64,000 bases of DNA from Cupriavidus oxalaticus (GTDB lineage: Bacteria > Pseudomonadota > Gammaproteobacteria > Burkholderiales > Burkholderiaceae), in NCBI RefSeq assembly GCF_004768545.1, contig NZ_CP038635.1, positions 868,001 to 932,000 on the forward strand, in the 5' to 3' direction. The translations under genes were made by a program, and so were the position numbers. Every line of letters begins with the position of its first letter. Position 1 is the stretch's first letter. Under the pieces are notes generated by a model that saw nothing but the letters and a program-made list of their open reading frames with translations, made no database searches and was not told where the DNA came from. Below are positions 17,900-27,265 of this stretch, in pieces.

Positions 17900-18619
17900 T
17901 CAGGCCAGGCCGAGCGCTTCGCGCTGGTGCCGCACCAGGCGGGCGATGCCGGCTTCGGCCAGGCGCGTCATGGCGTCGAGGTCGGCGCGGCTGAATGGCG
18001 CGCCTTCGGCAGTGCCCTGCACCTCCACAAAGCCGCCGCTGCCGGTCATGACCACGTTCATGTCGGTGTCGCAGCTGCTGTCCTCGGCGTAGTCGAGGTC
18101 GAGCACCGGCACGCCGTCGACCATGCCGACCGAGACCGCGGCCACGTGGTCGCGGATCGGGCTGGCGGCAATCAGGCCATCGCGCAGCATGGTGGCGACC
18201 GCGTCGTGCGCGGCGACGAAGGCGCCGGTGATGGCCGCGGTGCGGGTGCCGCCGTCGGCCTGCAGCACGTCGCAGTCGAGGTGGATGGTGTATTCGCCCA
18301 GCGCCGCCAGGTCGAACACCGAGCGCATGGCACGGCCGATCAGGCGCTGGATTTCCTGCGTGCGGCCGGTCTGCTTGCCGCGCGCGGCCTCGCGGTCCGA
18401 GCGCGTGTGGGTGGCGCGGGGCAGCATGCCGTACTCGGCCGTCACCCAGCCTTCGCCGCTGCCTTTCTTGTGCGGCGGCACCTTGGCGAGCACGCTGGCG
18501 GTGCACAGCACCTTGGTATCGCCAAAGGCACAGAGGACTGAGCCCTCGGCGTGGCGGGTGTAGTGGCGGGTAAGGCTGATGGAACGCAGCGCATCGGCTG
18601 CGCGGCCGCTGGGTCGCAT
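17900..18619 (-). CDS. rph: RNase PH
   Basis: 239 residues, the full family length. A phosphate-dependent 3' exonuclease that trims tRNA precursors. The start [12 protein letters not shown], the segment [23 protein letters not shown] and the motif [17 protein letters not shown] are diagnostic. First gene of the rph-rdgB-hemW operon, about 108 bases downstream of the phosphatase gene on the same strand. Confidence 0.96.
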   Translation of the reverse strand: MRPSGRAADALRSISLTRHYTRHAEGSVLCAFGDTKVLCTASVLAKVPPHKKGSGEGWVTAEYGMLPRATHTRSDREAARGKQTGRTQEIQRLIGRAMRSVFDLAALGEYTIHLDCDVLQADGGTRTAAITGAFVAAHDAVATMLRDGLIAASPIRDHVAAVSVGMVDGVPVLDLDYAEDSSCDTDMNVVMTGSGGFVEVQGTAEGAPFSRADLDAMTRLAEAGIARLVRHQREALGLA

Positions 18620-18727
18620 GGAATGTTCGGGTCGGAATCGGGGGAGAGACCGCGATTCTACCGCCGCCGGCCCGCGCGCGCTGCATACCGGCGCGCGGTG
18701 AAGGGCAAAGGCCGCCCGCGAACCGGG

Positions 18728-19642
18728 TCAGCGCATCAGGTTGCTGGTCTTGTCGATGGCGGCGCGGATCTCGGCGATCGAGCGCTCGATCTCTTCCTCG
18801 GACAGCAGGTCGCTGTCCGTGCCGGTGCGGTCCAGGATCGACGTGGTGAACGCGTTCAGCGGCAGCGTATCGGTCATCACCGAATCCGGCCCGGTGGTGT
18901 TGTTGTCCAGCTCCCACATCATGGCGATGCCGGTGGTGTTGTCGGCACCTTCGCCGGCGTTCTGCAGCGCCTGCTCGATCAGCGCCGGCACCGCCTGCAC
19001 CACCGACAGCCGCGACAGCTTGTCGACCAGCGCCTGGTCGTCCAGCGGCCCCCACAGGCCGTCGGAGCAGAGCAGGGCGACATCGCCGGGCTCCAGCCGC
19101 ACCGGGCCGCCCAGGTCGATCAGCGGCAGGTTGGGCGAGCCCAGGCAGTTGTAGAGCTTGTTGCGCTCGGGGTGGTTGGCCACGTGCATCGGCAGCACGC
19201 GTTCCTGCTGCAGCAGGTTCTCGATCTTGGAATGGTCGCGCGTGCGCGTCAGCAGCCGGCCCTTGCGCAACAGGTAGTAGCGCGAATCGCCGGCATGGGC
19301 CCAGTAGACCTGGCCGTGCTGGACCAGGCAGCAGACCACCGTGGTGCGCGGCACGTCGGCCATGCGATTGGCTTCCGCATAGCGGTGGATCTCGCGATGC
19401 GCCAGCATGATAGTGTCCTGCAGGAACTCCGCGGGGTTTCGTATCGCCGGGCGGGCCTGGGCCTGGAACTGCCGCGCCAGCGTCTGCAGCGCCTGCTGCG
19501 CTGCGACTTCACCGTGCGCATGGCCGCCGAGCCCGTCGGCCAGCACCATCAGCAGCGCGTCGCGCGTGAAGCAATAGCCCATGCGGTCCTGGTTGACGCG
19601 GCGGCCGCCTTTCCTGCTTTCCTGGTAGACAGAGAATCGCAT
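18728..19642 (-). CDS. PP2C-type Ser/Thr protein phosphatase
   Basis: 304 residues. PP2C metal motifs are intact: RVNQDRMGYCF (about 15-25), VLADGLGGHAHGE (about 34-46), HAGDSRYYLLRKG and LLCSDGLWG, each carrying the Mn/Mg-binding Asp or Gly. It dephosphorylates Ser/Thr residues in the cytoplasm; no membrane span is seen. It lies 55 bases downstream of a Ser/Thr kinase gene on the same strand, so the two are a probable writer-eraser pair. The last 40 residues (SEEEIERSIAEIRAAIDK) look helical and could bind a partner. Confidence 0.93.
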   Translation of the reverse strand: MRFSVYQESRKGGRRVNQDRMGYCFTRDALLMVLADGLGGHAHGEVAAQQALQTLARQFQAQARPAIRNPAEFLQDTIMLAHREIHRYAEANRMADVPRTTVVCCLVQHGQVYWAHAGDSRYYLLRKGRLLTRTRDHSKIENLLQQERVLPMHVANHPERNKLYNCLGSPNLPLIDLGGPVRLEPGDVALLCSDGLWGPLDDQALVDKLSRLSVVQAVPALIEQALQNAGEGADNTTGIAMMWELDNNTTGPDSVMTDTLPLNAFTTSILDRTGTDSDLLSEEEIERSIAEIRAAIDKTSNLMR

Positions 19643-19697
19643 GTTGGCTTCGGAAATTCAGTAAGGTCACCGCGCCCCGATGGGCGCGATTTGTGAT

Positions 19698-20732
19698 TTA
19701 TTCTACGCTCGCGCCGGAGCCCGGCTCGTCGCGGCGGCGCAGCAGCGTAAGGAAGCGCGAAGCGGGGGCAGGGCGCTCGACGGGGGCCGGCGGCGGCGCC
19801 AGCAGCGCCTGCCCGCTCAGCGCGTTGGTCTGCTCGCGCAGTTCCTTCTGCAGCCTGAATACGCTCTGCGGCCGCTCCGACGGCACCAGCCGCAGGCACC
19901 ATTCGACCAGGTCGACCAGGCCGTTGGTATAGCTGCTGCGCAGCCGCACCAGCGCCTCGCCCATGCGGTCTTCCTTCTCGCGCTGGTTGGCTTCCTGCGG
20001 CGGCATGCCGGCCATGCAGGCATAGAGCGTGGCGCCCAGGCTGTAGATATCGGTCCAGGGCCCCAGGTCGGAATGCTTGCCGTACAGTTCGGGCGCGGCG
20101 AAGCCGGGCGTGTACATCGGCTGGAAGCGCGCCGCTTCCATGGTCAGCGTCTGCCGCGCGGCGCCGAAATCCAGCAGGATCGGCGACTCGTCCTCGCGCA
20201 GGTAGATGTTGCCGGGCTTGATGTCCAGGTGCAGCAGCTTGTGGATATGCACTTCACGCAGGCCGCTCATCAGGTCGTGGAAGACCTTGCGCATGAAATG
20301 CTCGCGCAGCACCTTGGCGCGGCCCTGCTGCCGGGCCGCCAGCACGTGCTCCTGCAGCGTCTTGCCCAGCTCGTAGTTCATCACCATGTAGACCGTGGCG
20401 TTCTCGCGGAAGAAATTCACCACGCGCACCACGCTCGGATGGGAAATGCGGGCCAGCGAGCGGCCTTCTTCAAAGAAGTACTTGAGGCCGAGGCGGAATG
20501 CCGCGGCGTTTTCCTCGGGCACCACGGGGATCAGTTCGCCCGGGTTGCGCCGCGCCAGCGACGACGGCAGGTACTCCTTGATCGCGACCGGCGCGCCGGT
20601 TTCATCGGTGGCCAGGTAGACGAAACTGAACCCCCCGCTGGCCAACTTCTTTACAATACGATAGTTGGACAACAGCGTGCCGACGGGCAGCGGTGCACTC
20701 TTCGGTTGTGTCGTGCCCTTGGACTCTGTCAT
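19698..20732 (-). CDS. Ser/Thr protein kinase (Hanks type)
   Basis: 344 residues. The kinase domain spans about residues 27-285: Gly loop LASGGFSFVYLA, ATP-binding Lys in VAIKEYLP, catalytic loop HLDIKPGNIYL (HLD rather than HRD), Mg-binding DFGAA and FAAPELYG. No transmembrane or sensor domain follows, only a short Pro-rich tail, so the kinase seems cytosolic. The partner phosphatase is encoded directly downstream. The gene is divergent from yicC, with 216 bases between. Substrates are unknown; neighbouring rph or spoT products are possible only by proximity. Confidence 0.93.
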   Translation of the reverse strand: MTESKGTTQPKSAPLPVGTLLSNYRIVKKLASGGFSFVYLATDETGAPVAIKEYLPSSLARRNPGELIPVVPEENAAAFRLGLKYFFEEGRSLARISHPSVVRVVNFFRENATVYMVMNYELGKTLQEHVLAARQQGRAKVLREHFMRKVFHDLMSGLREVHIHKLLHLDIKPGNIYLREDESPILLDFGAARQTLTMEAARFQPMYTPGFAAPELYGKHSDLGPWTDIYSLGATLYACMAGMPPQEANQREKEDRMGEALVRLRSSYTNGLVDLVEWCLRLVPSERPQSVFRLQKELREQTNALSGQALLAPPPAPVERPAPASRFLTLLRRRDEPGSGASVE

Positions 20733-20948
20733 GGGAATAGGGGCCGGATTTGCCTCCGCGGATGACTCCGCAGATTTGCCAACGGATTGTCCGGGCTAAT
20801 CGGTCACTTGTAAAGAACACAAATACGGGCATTGTTGCCCTCCTTTCAACGTTTTGAGAGCGCTCCCGGTCCGGTTGCGGGAGGCTCGGGGAGGGTGCCC
20901 GCGGGCCGCCAGCGCCCCCGGGGCCGCCTCCACTCACGAGAACATCCA

Positions 20949-21884
20949 ATGATCCACAGCATGACAGGCTATGGCCTGGCGACGCGCCAGGCGCCACTGA
21001 CCAACGCACAGGGCGAGCCGAGCGGTCGCACCGCCTCCGTTTCGGTGGAATTCCGCACTGTCAATTCGCGTTTCCTCGACCTGTTGTTCCGGGCCCCGGA
21101 AGAGTGCCGCGCCTTTGAGCCGGCGCTGCGCGAGATGCTGATGGCCGAGCTGTCGCGCGGCAAGCTGGAATGCCGCATCAACCTGCAGCGCACCGATTCG
21201 GGCGGCGCCACGCTGGCGCTCAACGACAGCCTGCTGTCGCAGATCCGCGCGCTGGAGACCACCGTGGCCGGCACCTTCCCCAGCGCCGGCACGCTGCGCA
21301 TGGGCGAGATCCTGCGCTGGCCGGGCGTGCTGGTCGAGCCCGAGCTGTCGCAGGACGCGCTGCGCGAAGCCGTGACCGGCGCCGCGCGCGAGGCACTGGA
21401 TCAGCTGCTGGAAGCGCGCCGCCGCGAGGGCGAGGCGCTCAAGTCGGCGCTGATGGAGCGCGTCGATGCCATGCTGGCGATCGTCGAGCGCCTGACGCCG
21501 GCGATCCCGCAGCTGATCGCGCACCACCAGCAGAAGCTGACCGAGCGCCTGCAGGAAGCGTTCAACCTGGCCGCGCCCACCGGCATGCCGTCGATGAGCC
21601 GCGACGAGATTGCCGAGCGCATCCGCCAGGAAGCCACCGTCTACGGCATCCGCATCGACATCGCGGAAGAGCTGTCGCGGCTGCAGGCACACCTGAACGA
21701 GACCCGCCATATCCTGAAGAAGGGTGGGCAGGTCGGCAAGCGACTCGACTTCATGATGCAGGAGCTCAATCGCGAGGCCAACACGCTCGGTTCCAAGGCC
21801 GCCGCCAAGGAACTGGCCGATGCCTCGATGGAGCTCAAGCTGCTGATCGAGCAGATGCGCGAGCAGGTCCAGAACCTCGAATAA
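20949..21884 (+). CDS. yicC: YicC/YloC-family endoribonuclease-like protein
   Basis: 311 residues. Starts MIHSMTGYGLA, then a short insert (about residues 13-28) not seen in the E. coli protein, then the family motif VEFRTVNSRFLDLLFR. The C-terminal DUF1732 segment (KRLDFMMQELNREANTLGSKA) is intact. YicC-type proteins are reported to act as endoribonucleases affecting small RNAs. ATG 20949 follows GAGAACATCCA. It is 45 bases upstream of gmk, the common arrangement. Confidence 0.92.
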   Translation: MIHSMTGYGLATRQAPLTNAQGEPSGRTASVSVEFRTVNSRFLDLLFRAPEECRAFEPALREMLMAELSRGKLECRINLQRTDSGGATLALNDSLLSQIRALETTVAGTFPSAGTLRMGEILRWPGVLVEPELSQDALREAVTGAAREALDQLLEARRREGEALKSALMERVDAMLAIVERLTPAIPQLIAHHQQKLTERLQEAFNLAAPTGMPSMSRDEIAERIRQEATVYGIRIDIAEELSRLQAHLNETRHILKKGGQVGKRLDFMMQELNREANTLGSKAAAKELADASMELKLLIEQMREQVQNLE

Positions 21885-21929
21885 CGCAGTAAAAAACCAG
21901 AATCACCCCGAAGTCACCGAATCATCATC

Positions 21930-22592
21930 ATGAGCCAAACGTCTCAAACCGCGCCGCATCCTCCCATCGACACCGTCTACCCGGGCAACCTGTTCATGGT
22001 GGTGGCGCCGTCGGGAGCCGGCAAGTCGACGCTGGTCAACGCGCTGCTGGCGCAGGACCCGGCCATCCGGCTGTCGATCTCGCACACCACGCGCGCGCCG
22101 CGCCCGGGCGAGCAGGACGGTCGCGAATACCACTTCGTCACCGTCGACGCCTTCCGCGCCGCGCGCGACCGCGGCGATTTCCTGGAGTGGGCCGAGGTCC
22201 ATGGCAACTACTACGCGACCTCGCGCGTGTGGATCGAGCAGCAGATGGCGCAAGGCAACGACGTGCTGCTCGAGATCGACTGGCAGGGCGCGCAGCAGGT
22301 GCACCAGCGCTTCTCCAACGCGGTCGAGATCTTTATCCTGCCGCCGTCGCTGACCGCGCTGGAAGAGCGCCTGAAGAAGCGCGGCCAGGACGAGCCCAAC
22401 GTGATCGTGCGCCGGCTGCTGGCGGCGGGCAGCGAGATGTCGCATGCGTCGGAGTCGGACTACGTCATCATCAACGAGGTCTTCGACGATGCGCTGGAAG
22501 AGCTGCGCAACGTGGTTCGGGCCACCCGTCTGCGCTTTTCGTCGCAAAAGGCACGGCACGCGGAGCTGTTCATCGAGCTCGGCATCCACTGA
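21930..22592 (+). CDS. gmk: Guanylate kinase
   Basis: 220 residues. Phosphorylates GMP to GDP. The P-loop APSGAGKST is at residues 26-34; [20 protein letters not shown] is the GMP-binding segment, and [11 protein letters not shown] follows. Located between yicC and rpoZ, the usual cluster linking GTP supply with (p)ppGpp synthesis by the downstream spoT. Confidence 0.96.
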
Positions 22593-22687
22593 GCCGAGGC
22601 ACGCGAGCGCAGGCGCCGCCGGCGTTTTCCGCCGCGTGCTGTAAAATAGCAACCCAACACAAGGTTTTGTCCCAAGGTGGATTTGAT

Positions 22688-22891
22688 ATGGCGCGTATTA
22701 CCGTCGAAGATTGTCTGAAACACATCCCGAATCGTTTCGAGCTCGCCCTGGCGGCCACGTACCGTGCGCGCCAGCTGGTGCAGGGCCACACGCCCAAGGT
22801 CGAGGCCAAGGACAAGCCGACCGTGGTGGCACTGCGCGAGATCGCGTCGGGCCAGGTCGGCATCGAGATGCTGAAGAAGGTCCCGACCTGA
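22688..22891 (+). CDS. rpoZ: RNA polymerase omega subunit
   Basis: 67 residues, [21 protein letters not shown], ending IEMLKKVPT. Omega assists folding of the beta-prime subunit and forms part of one ppGpp site, which suits its place before spoT. AAGGTGGATTTGAT precedes the ATG. Confidence 0.96.
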
Positions 22892-22982
22892 TCGACCCGA
22901 TCGAGCGGCCGGCCCATGGCTCATCCTCGCAACGTGCCAGCATATTTCCAGGCTCTCCAGCCGGATTCCAGGGGCCGCCGCC

Positions 22983-25514
22983 ATGCCTTCGCCGCAACCG
23001 CCCTCCCAGCCTTCCTCTCCGTCGACGCCCGCGGCGGGCGCGCACGGCGATGCGGCACCGCCCACGGCGCGTAAGCGCACCATCCCGGGCCAGTCTTCCG
23101 TGAACGCGCGCACCGGCGCTCCCAATCTTCCCGATCCGCTCGGCGACGATGTCGTCGGGGAGCGTGCCGTCGCGCCCGCGCTGGCGCCGGGCAAGGCGAG
23201 GGCGCCCGCGCTGCAGGATGAGCTGGCCGCAGTGCAGGAAGCGACGCCTCCGGTGGCGGACAGCCTGTTTATCGATGCAGTGCTGGCGCAGTCATACCGG
23301 CACTTCTTCGGGCCGACCTCGCAGCCGGCGGTACCGCCGCGCCAGCAGGTCATTTCCATCACCCGGCTGATGGAAAAGCTCGCGTACCTGAAGGCGCCCG
23401 ACCTGGCGCGCGTACGCGAAGCCTTCCAGTTTTCCGACGAGGCCCACCTGGGCCAGTACCGCCAGAGCGGCGAGCCCTACATCACCCATCCGGTGGCGGT
23501 GGCGGAGCTGTGCGCGGACTGGAAGCTGGATGTGCAGTCCATCATGGCGGCGCTGCTGCACGACGTGATGGAAGACCAGGGCATCACCAAGAGCGAACTG
23601 GCCGAGAAATTCGGCCCCAAGGTCGCCGAACTGGTCGATGGCCTGACCAAGCTGGACAAGCTCGAATTCCAGAGCCGCGAGCAGGCGCAGGCGGAAAGCT
23701 TCCGCAAGATGCTGCTGGCGATGGCGCGCGACGTGCGCGTGATCCTGGTGAAGCTGGCCGACCGTACGCACAACATGCGCACGCTCGACTTCGTGCCGCC
23801 GGAGAAGCGCCGCCGCATCGCGCTGGAGACCATGGAGATCTATGCGCCGATCGCGCACCGTCTCGGTCTCAACACCATCTACCGCGAACTGCAGGAACTG
23901 TCGTTCAAGGTCGGCTCGCCGTTCCGTTACGCCACGCTTGAAAAAGCGGTCAAGGCCGCGCGCGGCAACCGGCGCGAGGTGGTCAAGCGCATTCTCGAGG
24001 CGGCGCAGAAGGGGCTGGCCGATGCCGGCATCGTGGCCGAACTGTCCGGCCGCGAGAAAACGCTGTACAGCATCTACCGCAAGATGCACGACAAGCAGCT
24101 GTCGTTCTCGCAGGTGCTCGACGTGTATGGTTTCCGCGTGGTGGTGGAAACGCAGATGCACTGCTACATGGCGATGGGCGCGCTGCACGGTCTGTACAAG
24201 CCGATGCCCGGCAAGTTCAAGGACTATATCGCGATCCCCAAGATCAACGGCTACCAGTCGCTGCACACCACGCTGGTGGGCCCGTTCGGCACGCCGGTCG
24301 AGTTCCAGATCCGCACGCGCGACATGCACCAGATCGCCGAGGCCGGCGTGGCCGCGCACTGGATGTACAAGCACCAGGCCGACCACGCCAACGATATCCA
24401 GCAGCAGGCGCACCAGTGGCTGCAGTCGCTGCTCGATATCCAGAGCCAGACCGGCGATTCGCAGGAATTCCTCGAGCACGTCAAGATCGACCTGTTCCCG
24501 GATGCGGTCTACGTGTTCACGCCCAAGGGCCATATCCGCGCGCTGCCGCGCGGCGCCACCGCGCTGGACTTTGCCTACGCGGTGCACAGCGACCTGGGCA
24601 ACCAGTGCGTCGCGGTCAAGATCAACAACGAGCTGCTGCCGCTGCGCACCGAACTCAAGAGCGGCGATATCGTCGAGGTGGTGACGGCGCCGTACTCCAA
24701 GCCGAATCCGGCGTGGCTGTCGTTCGTGCGCACCGGCAAGGCGCGCGCGGCGATTCGCCATTACCTGAAGACCACCAAGCTGGACGAAGCGATCCAGCTC
24801 GGCGAGCGGTTGCTGGAACAATCCGCGCGCCAGCTCGGCATCGAGCTGAAGGCGGTGCCGCAGTCGGTGTGGGACCGCATGATCCAGTGGACCGGCAACA
24901 AGCAGCGCGAAGACATCTTCGCCGACCTGGCGCTGGGCCGGCGCGTGCCGGCGGTGGTGGCCAAGCGCATGGAGATCCTGCTGCAGGAGCTGTCCGGCGA
25001 CGTCGACAGCGCGCTGCTGGCGGCGGTGCAGACCTTTGCCGGCGAAGAGGCGCCCGCGGTGCCGATCACCGGCGACGAGGGCATGTCGATAATCTTCTCG
25101 GCGTGCTGCCGTCCGATCCCCGGCGATTCGATCGTGGGCTACCTGGGCAAGGGCGAAGGGCTGCAGATCCACGTGCAGGACTGCAAGATCGCCAAGCGCC
25201 TGCACAGCAAGGATCCGGAGCACTGGATCGACGTGATGTGGGCCAAGAAAACCACGCGTGCCTTCGACGTGTCGATCAAAGTGATGGTGCGCAACGTCAA
25301 GGGCATCGTCGCCCGCGTCGCCGCGGACCTGACCGCCGCCGATGCCAACGTCGCGCACGTGGCGATGGAGCAGCAGGACGGCAGCCACCAGGAAGCCACC
25401 TACATGCAGTTCATTATCCAGGTGCAGAACCGCCTGCACCTGGCCAACGTGATGCGCGGGCTGCGCCGCAACCCCGACGTCATCCGCATCTTCCGCGACC
25501 GCAACGACGGCTAG
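22983..25514 (+). CDS. spoT: Bifunctional (p)ppGpp synthetase/hydrolase
   Basis: 843 residues. In order: an extra Pro/Ala-rich N-terminal region (about 1-100), the HD hydrolase domain with H193-D194 in LLHDVMED, the synthetase domain (about 355-470, with GREKTLYSIYRKM and PKINGYQSLHTT), a TGS domain (about 500-565) and a C-terminal ACT domain (about 760-835). An intact HD and synthetase together indicate a two-way SpoT/Rel enzyme, setting ppGpp in starvation. Family members are near 700-750 residues, so the N-terminal stretch is an addition, or the true start lies later (for example a Met near residue 120 is too close to the domain to be certain). Gene follows rpoZ by 91 bases. Confidence 0.93.
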   Translation: MPSPQPPSQPSSPSTPAAGAHGDAAPPTARKRTIPGQSSVNARTGAPNLPDPLGDDVVGERAVAPALAPGKARAPALQDELAAVQEATPPVADSLFIDAVLAQSYRHFFGPTSQPAVPPRQQVISITRLMEKLAYLKAPDLARVREAFQFSDEAHLGQYRQSGEPYITHPVAVAELCADWKLDVQSIMAALLHDVMEDQGITKSELAEKFGPKVAELVDGLTKLDKLEFQSREQAQAESFRKMLLAMARDVRVILVKLADRTHNMRTLDFVPPEKRRRIALETMEIYAPIAHRLGLNTIYRELQELSFKVGSPFRYATLEKAVKAARGNRREVVKRILEAAQKGLADAGIVAELSGREKTLYSIYRKMHDKQLSFSQVLDVYGFRVVVETQMHCYMAMGALHGLYKPMPGKFKDYIAIPKINGYQSLHTTLVGPFGTPVEFQIRTRDMHQIAEAGVAAHWMYKHQADHANDIQQQAHQWLQSLLDIQSQTGDSQEFLEHVKIDLFPDAVYVFTPKGHIRALPRGATALDFAYAVHSDLGNQCVAVKINNELLPLRTELKSGDIVEVVTAPYSKPNPAWLSFVRTGKARAAIRHYLKTTKLDEAIQLGERLLEQSARQLGIELKAVPQSVWDRMIQWTGNKQREDIFADLALGRRVPAVVAKRMEILLQELSGDVDSALLAAVQTFAGEEAPAVPITGDEGMSIIFSACCRPIPGDSIVGYLGKGEGLQIHVQDCKIAKRLHSKDPEHWIDVMWAKKTTRAFDVSIKVMVRNVKGIVARVAADLTAADANVAHVAMEQQDGSHQEATYMQFIIQVQNRLHLANVMRGLRRNPDVIRIFRDRNDG

Positions 25515-25531
25515 GCGGGCGTTTCAGGACG

Positions 25532-25602
25532 GCCCTGGCGTCGTTGTGCGGCCTTGTTGCCGTGCTACTTGTACAGTCTGCGGCCGCACGCCGCGCCAGG
25601 GC
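25532..25602. terminator. Nested hairpin between spoT and greB
   Basis: Outer arms GCCCTGGCG (25532-25540) and CGCCAGGGC (25594-25602), inner arms GTGCGGCC (25546-25553) and GGCCGCAC (25582-25589), loop of 28 bases. It lies in the convergent spoT-greB gap and could end both transcripts, although no T-run is present. Confidence 0.45.
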
Positions 25603-25612
25603 ACATGCCCAC

Positions 25613-26176
25613 TTATTGTTTCTTTGACGGGTAGCTCACTTCCAGGATATCGATCTGCTCGATCCCGGCCGGCGTGCGCAGTGGCACGGTGTCGCCTTCG
25701 CGCGCCTTGATCAGTGCCTTGGCGATCGGCGAGATCCAGCTCACGCAGTTGCTGTCCAGGTCCACTTCATCCATGCCCACGATAGTGATGGTGGTCTCTT
25801 CGCCGGCGCGGTTGGCGTAGGTGACGGTGGCGCCGAAGAAGATCTGGTCGTTGTCGCCCTGCAATGAGGGATCGACCACCTCGGCCTTGTCCAGGCGGCG
25901 CGTCAGGAAGCGGATGCGGCGGTCGATCTCGCGCAGGCGCTTCTTGCCGTAGAGATAGTCGCCGTTCTCGGAGCGGTCGCCATTGGATGCCGCCCACGAG
26001 ACGATCTGCACCACATCGGGCCGGTCGACGTCGATCAGCTGCATCAGCTCATTGCGCAGGCGGTGGTAGCCTTCGGCGGTGATGTAGTTCTTGGTGCCGG
26101 GTGGCAGCGGCGTTGCGCCTTCGGGGAGGTCGTCGTCCTCGTCGCCAGAGGACTCTTTGACAAATGCCTTGTTCAT
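25613..26176 (-). CDS. greB: Transcription elongation factor GreB
   Basis: 187 residues from ATG 26176. Rescues backtracked RNA polymerase by stimulating transcript cleavage. The coiled-coil N-terminal domain has SWAASNGDRSENGDYLYGKK (carrying the acidic tip D-x-x-E-N) and the C-terminal FKBP-like domain has WISPIAKALIKAREGD. The first 25 residues are acidic and disordered. An upstream GTG at 26188 could add four residues. The promoter is at 26203-26231. Confidence 0.94.
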   Translation of the reverse strand: MNKAFVKESSGDEDDDLPEGATPLPPGTKNYITAEGYHRLRNELMQLIDVDRPDVVQIVSWAASNGDRSENGDYLYGKKRLREIDRRIRFLTRRLDKAEVVDPSLQGDNDQIFFGATVTYANRAGEETTITIVGMDEVDLDSNCVSWISPIAKALIKAREGDTVPLRTPAGIEQIDILEVSYPSKKQ

Positions 26177-26202
26177 GGTCCGGATCACATCTTCGGGTTC
26201 TC

Positions 26203-26231
26203 ATTATAGAAAAACGCTGCGGACAGACCCA
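26203..26231 (-). promoter_or_regulatory. Candidate greB promoter
   Basis: On the minus strand a perfect TATAAT (26208-26203) stands 17 bases from TGGGTC (26231-26226), a weak -35. The ATG is about 27 bases downstream of the -10. Confidence 0.5.
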
Positions 26232-26268
26232 CGCTCGCAAAAAGATGAGAAAAAAGTGCAGAAGGGGG

Positions 26269-26296
26269 TTCACAAATCTGAAATCTCAGATATAAT
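26269..26296 (+). promoter_or_regulatory. tRNA-Arg promoter
   Basis: TTCACA (26269-26274), 16-base spacer and TATAAT (26291-26296), ending 14 bases before the mature tRNA 5' end. Confidence 0.7.
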
Positions 26297-26310
26297 CTCT
26301 TTTCTCGAGT

Positions 26311-26387
26311 GCGGCTGTAGCTCAGTTGGATAGAGTACTTGGCTACGAACCAAGGGGTCGTGGGTTCGAATCCTGCCAGCCGCGCCA
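26311..26387 (+). tRNA. tRNA-Arg (anticodon ACG)
   Basis: 77 nt with encoded CCA. Acceptor GCGGCTG pairs with CAGCCGC; anticodon loop CTACGAA gives ACG, which is edited to ICG in bacteria and reads CGU, CGC and CGA. T loop GTTCGAATC. A strong terminator follows at 26401-26436. Confidence 0.97.
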
Positions 26388-26400
26388 CCTATGCAGTAAG

Positions 26401-26436
26401 AAAAGGGCTTCCGGAAACGGAAGCCCTTTTTGTTTT
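26401..26436 (+). terminator. Intrinsic terminator after tRNA-Arg
   Basis: 13-bp perfect stem AAAAGGGCTTCCG (26401-26413) and CGGAAGCCCTTTT (26418-26430), GAAA tetraloop, then TGTTTT. Confidence 0.95.
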
Positions 26437-26576
26437 CCTGCCTCTCTCTCCCTGTCTTTCGCATCGCTTGTAGTCCCCGCGCCGCCAGCGTTTTTGCTGC
26501 GCCACGGCTTGCGCGCGTCCTTGCCGCCTCCTAGGCTCGACTCAAGGGCAGTACAAGCCAAACCGGAGCAATGGGC

Positions 26577-26837
26577 ATGGAAAACGACTGGCGCGTCGAG
26601 CAGTACCGCGACATGGATGTCTACGTCCAGGTGTCGCCGCAGGGCCAGGGAAGCATCGGTCGATGGGGCTATGAAGTGCGCGTGGCCCAGGAAGGCGTCG
26701 ATCCCGCCGATGCGGGCGATACCGAAGTGCTGGTGAGCGGCTCGCAACAGTTCGCTACGCGCCATGCGGCGGAAGTGGCGGCGTTCGGTGCTGGCTATGC
26801 GCTGGTGGACCGCCTGCTCGGGCCGCCGCCCGAGTGA
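26577..26837 (+). CDS. Hypothetical small acidic protein
   Basis: 86 residues from ATG 26577, chosen over ATG 26571 because GGAG at 26565-26568 is eight bases from it. The sequence (MENDWRVEQYRDMDVYVQVSP, then a stretch with YEVRVAQEG and FATRHAAEVAAFGAGYALVD) has no recognised domain. It alternates polar and aromatic residues like a small beta-alpha domain, with no signal or membrane span. It stands alone between tRNA-Arg and tRNA-fMet. Confidence 0.6.
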   Translation: MENDWRVEQYRDMDVYVQVSPQGQGSIGRWGYEVRVAQEGVDPADAGDTEVLVSGSQQFATRHAAEVAAFGAGYALVDRLLGPPPE

Positions 26838-27020
26838 TGCCCCCGCGCGCCACTTGCGCGCCGTTGCGCGGTTCGCAATGGCATATATCACGGCATGATC
26901 TGTGGCCGTTGACCTGGATCATTTTTGATCCGGGCCGGCATTCCTACGCTGGATGTGGTGACACCGCCAGGCATCGCGTGTGAGCACGCTGGCGATTTTT
27001 GCAGCCGGTCAAGAAAAGAC

Positions 27021-27049
27021 TTGCCAGATCCGCGCGAATGCTGCATAAT
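27021..27049 (+). promoter_or_regulatory. tRNA-fMet promoter
   Basis: TTGCCA (27021-27026), exactly 17 bases, then CATAAT (27044-27049), 13 bases before the mature 5' end of the initiator tRNA. Confidence 0.75.
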
Positions 27050-27062
27050 TTATTTCTTCAGA

Positions 27063-27138
27063 CGCGGGGTGGAGCAGTTGGCAGCTCGTCGGGCTCATAA
27101 CCCGAAGGTCGCAGGTTCAAGTCCTGCCCCCGCAACCA
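27063..27138 (+). tRNA. Initiator tRNA (fMet, anticodon CAU)
   Basis: 76 nt with encoded CCA. The first base C faces A72, so there is no 1-72 pair, the mark of bacterial initiator tRNAs; stem GCGGGG pairs with CCCCGC. The anticodon stem has the three G:C pairs GGG/CCC next to the loop CTCATAA, again typical of fMet. Confidence 0.97.
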
Positions 27139-27265
27139 ACACCTTTCGCGGTGTCCGCCGCAATTCTTCAAGGTGTTGTTCTCAAGGCCGTCCGGCCTGA
27201 TTCATTCCCAGCTCCGAACTGAACTACGAACCTCCGCGATGATCGCGCTCGGTGCTTGCTCGTCG

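Noticed and set aside
23292..25439. 715-codon frame antisense to spoT
   Set aside because: It mirrors spoT codons in high-GC DNA, has a His/Arg-rich composition typical of antisense shadows, and no family motif.
26925..27200. 91-codon frame over tRNA-fMet
   Set aside because: It reads through the tRNA and carries no domain.
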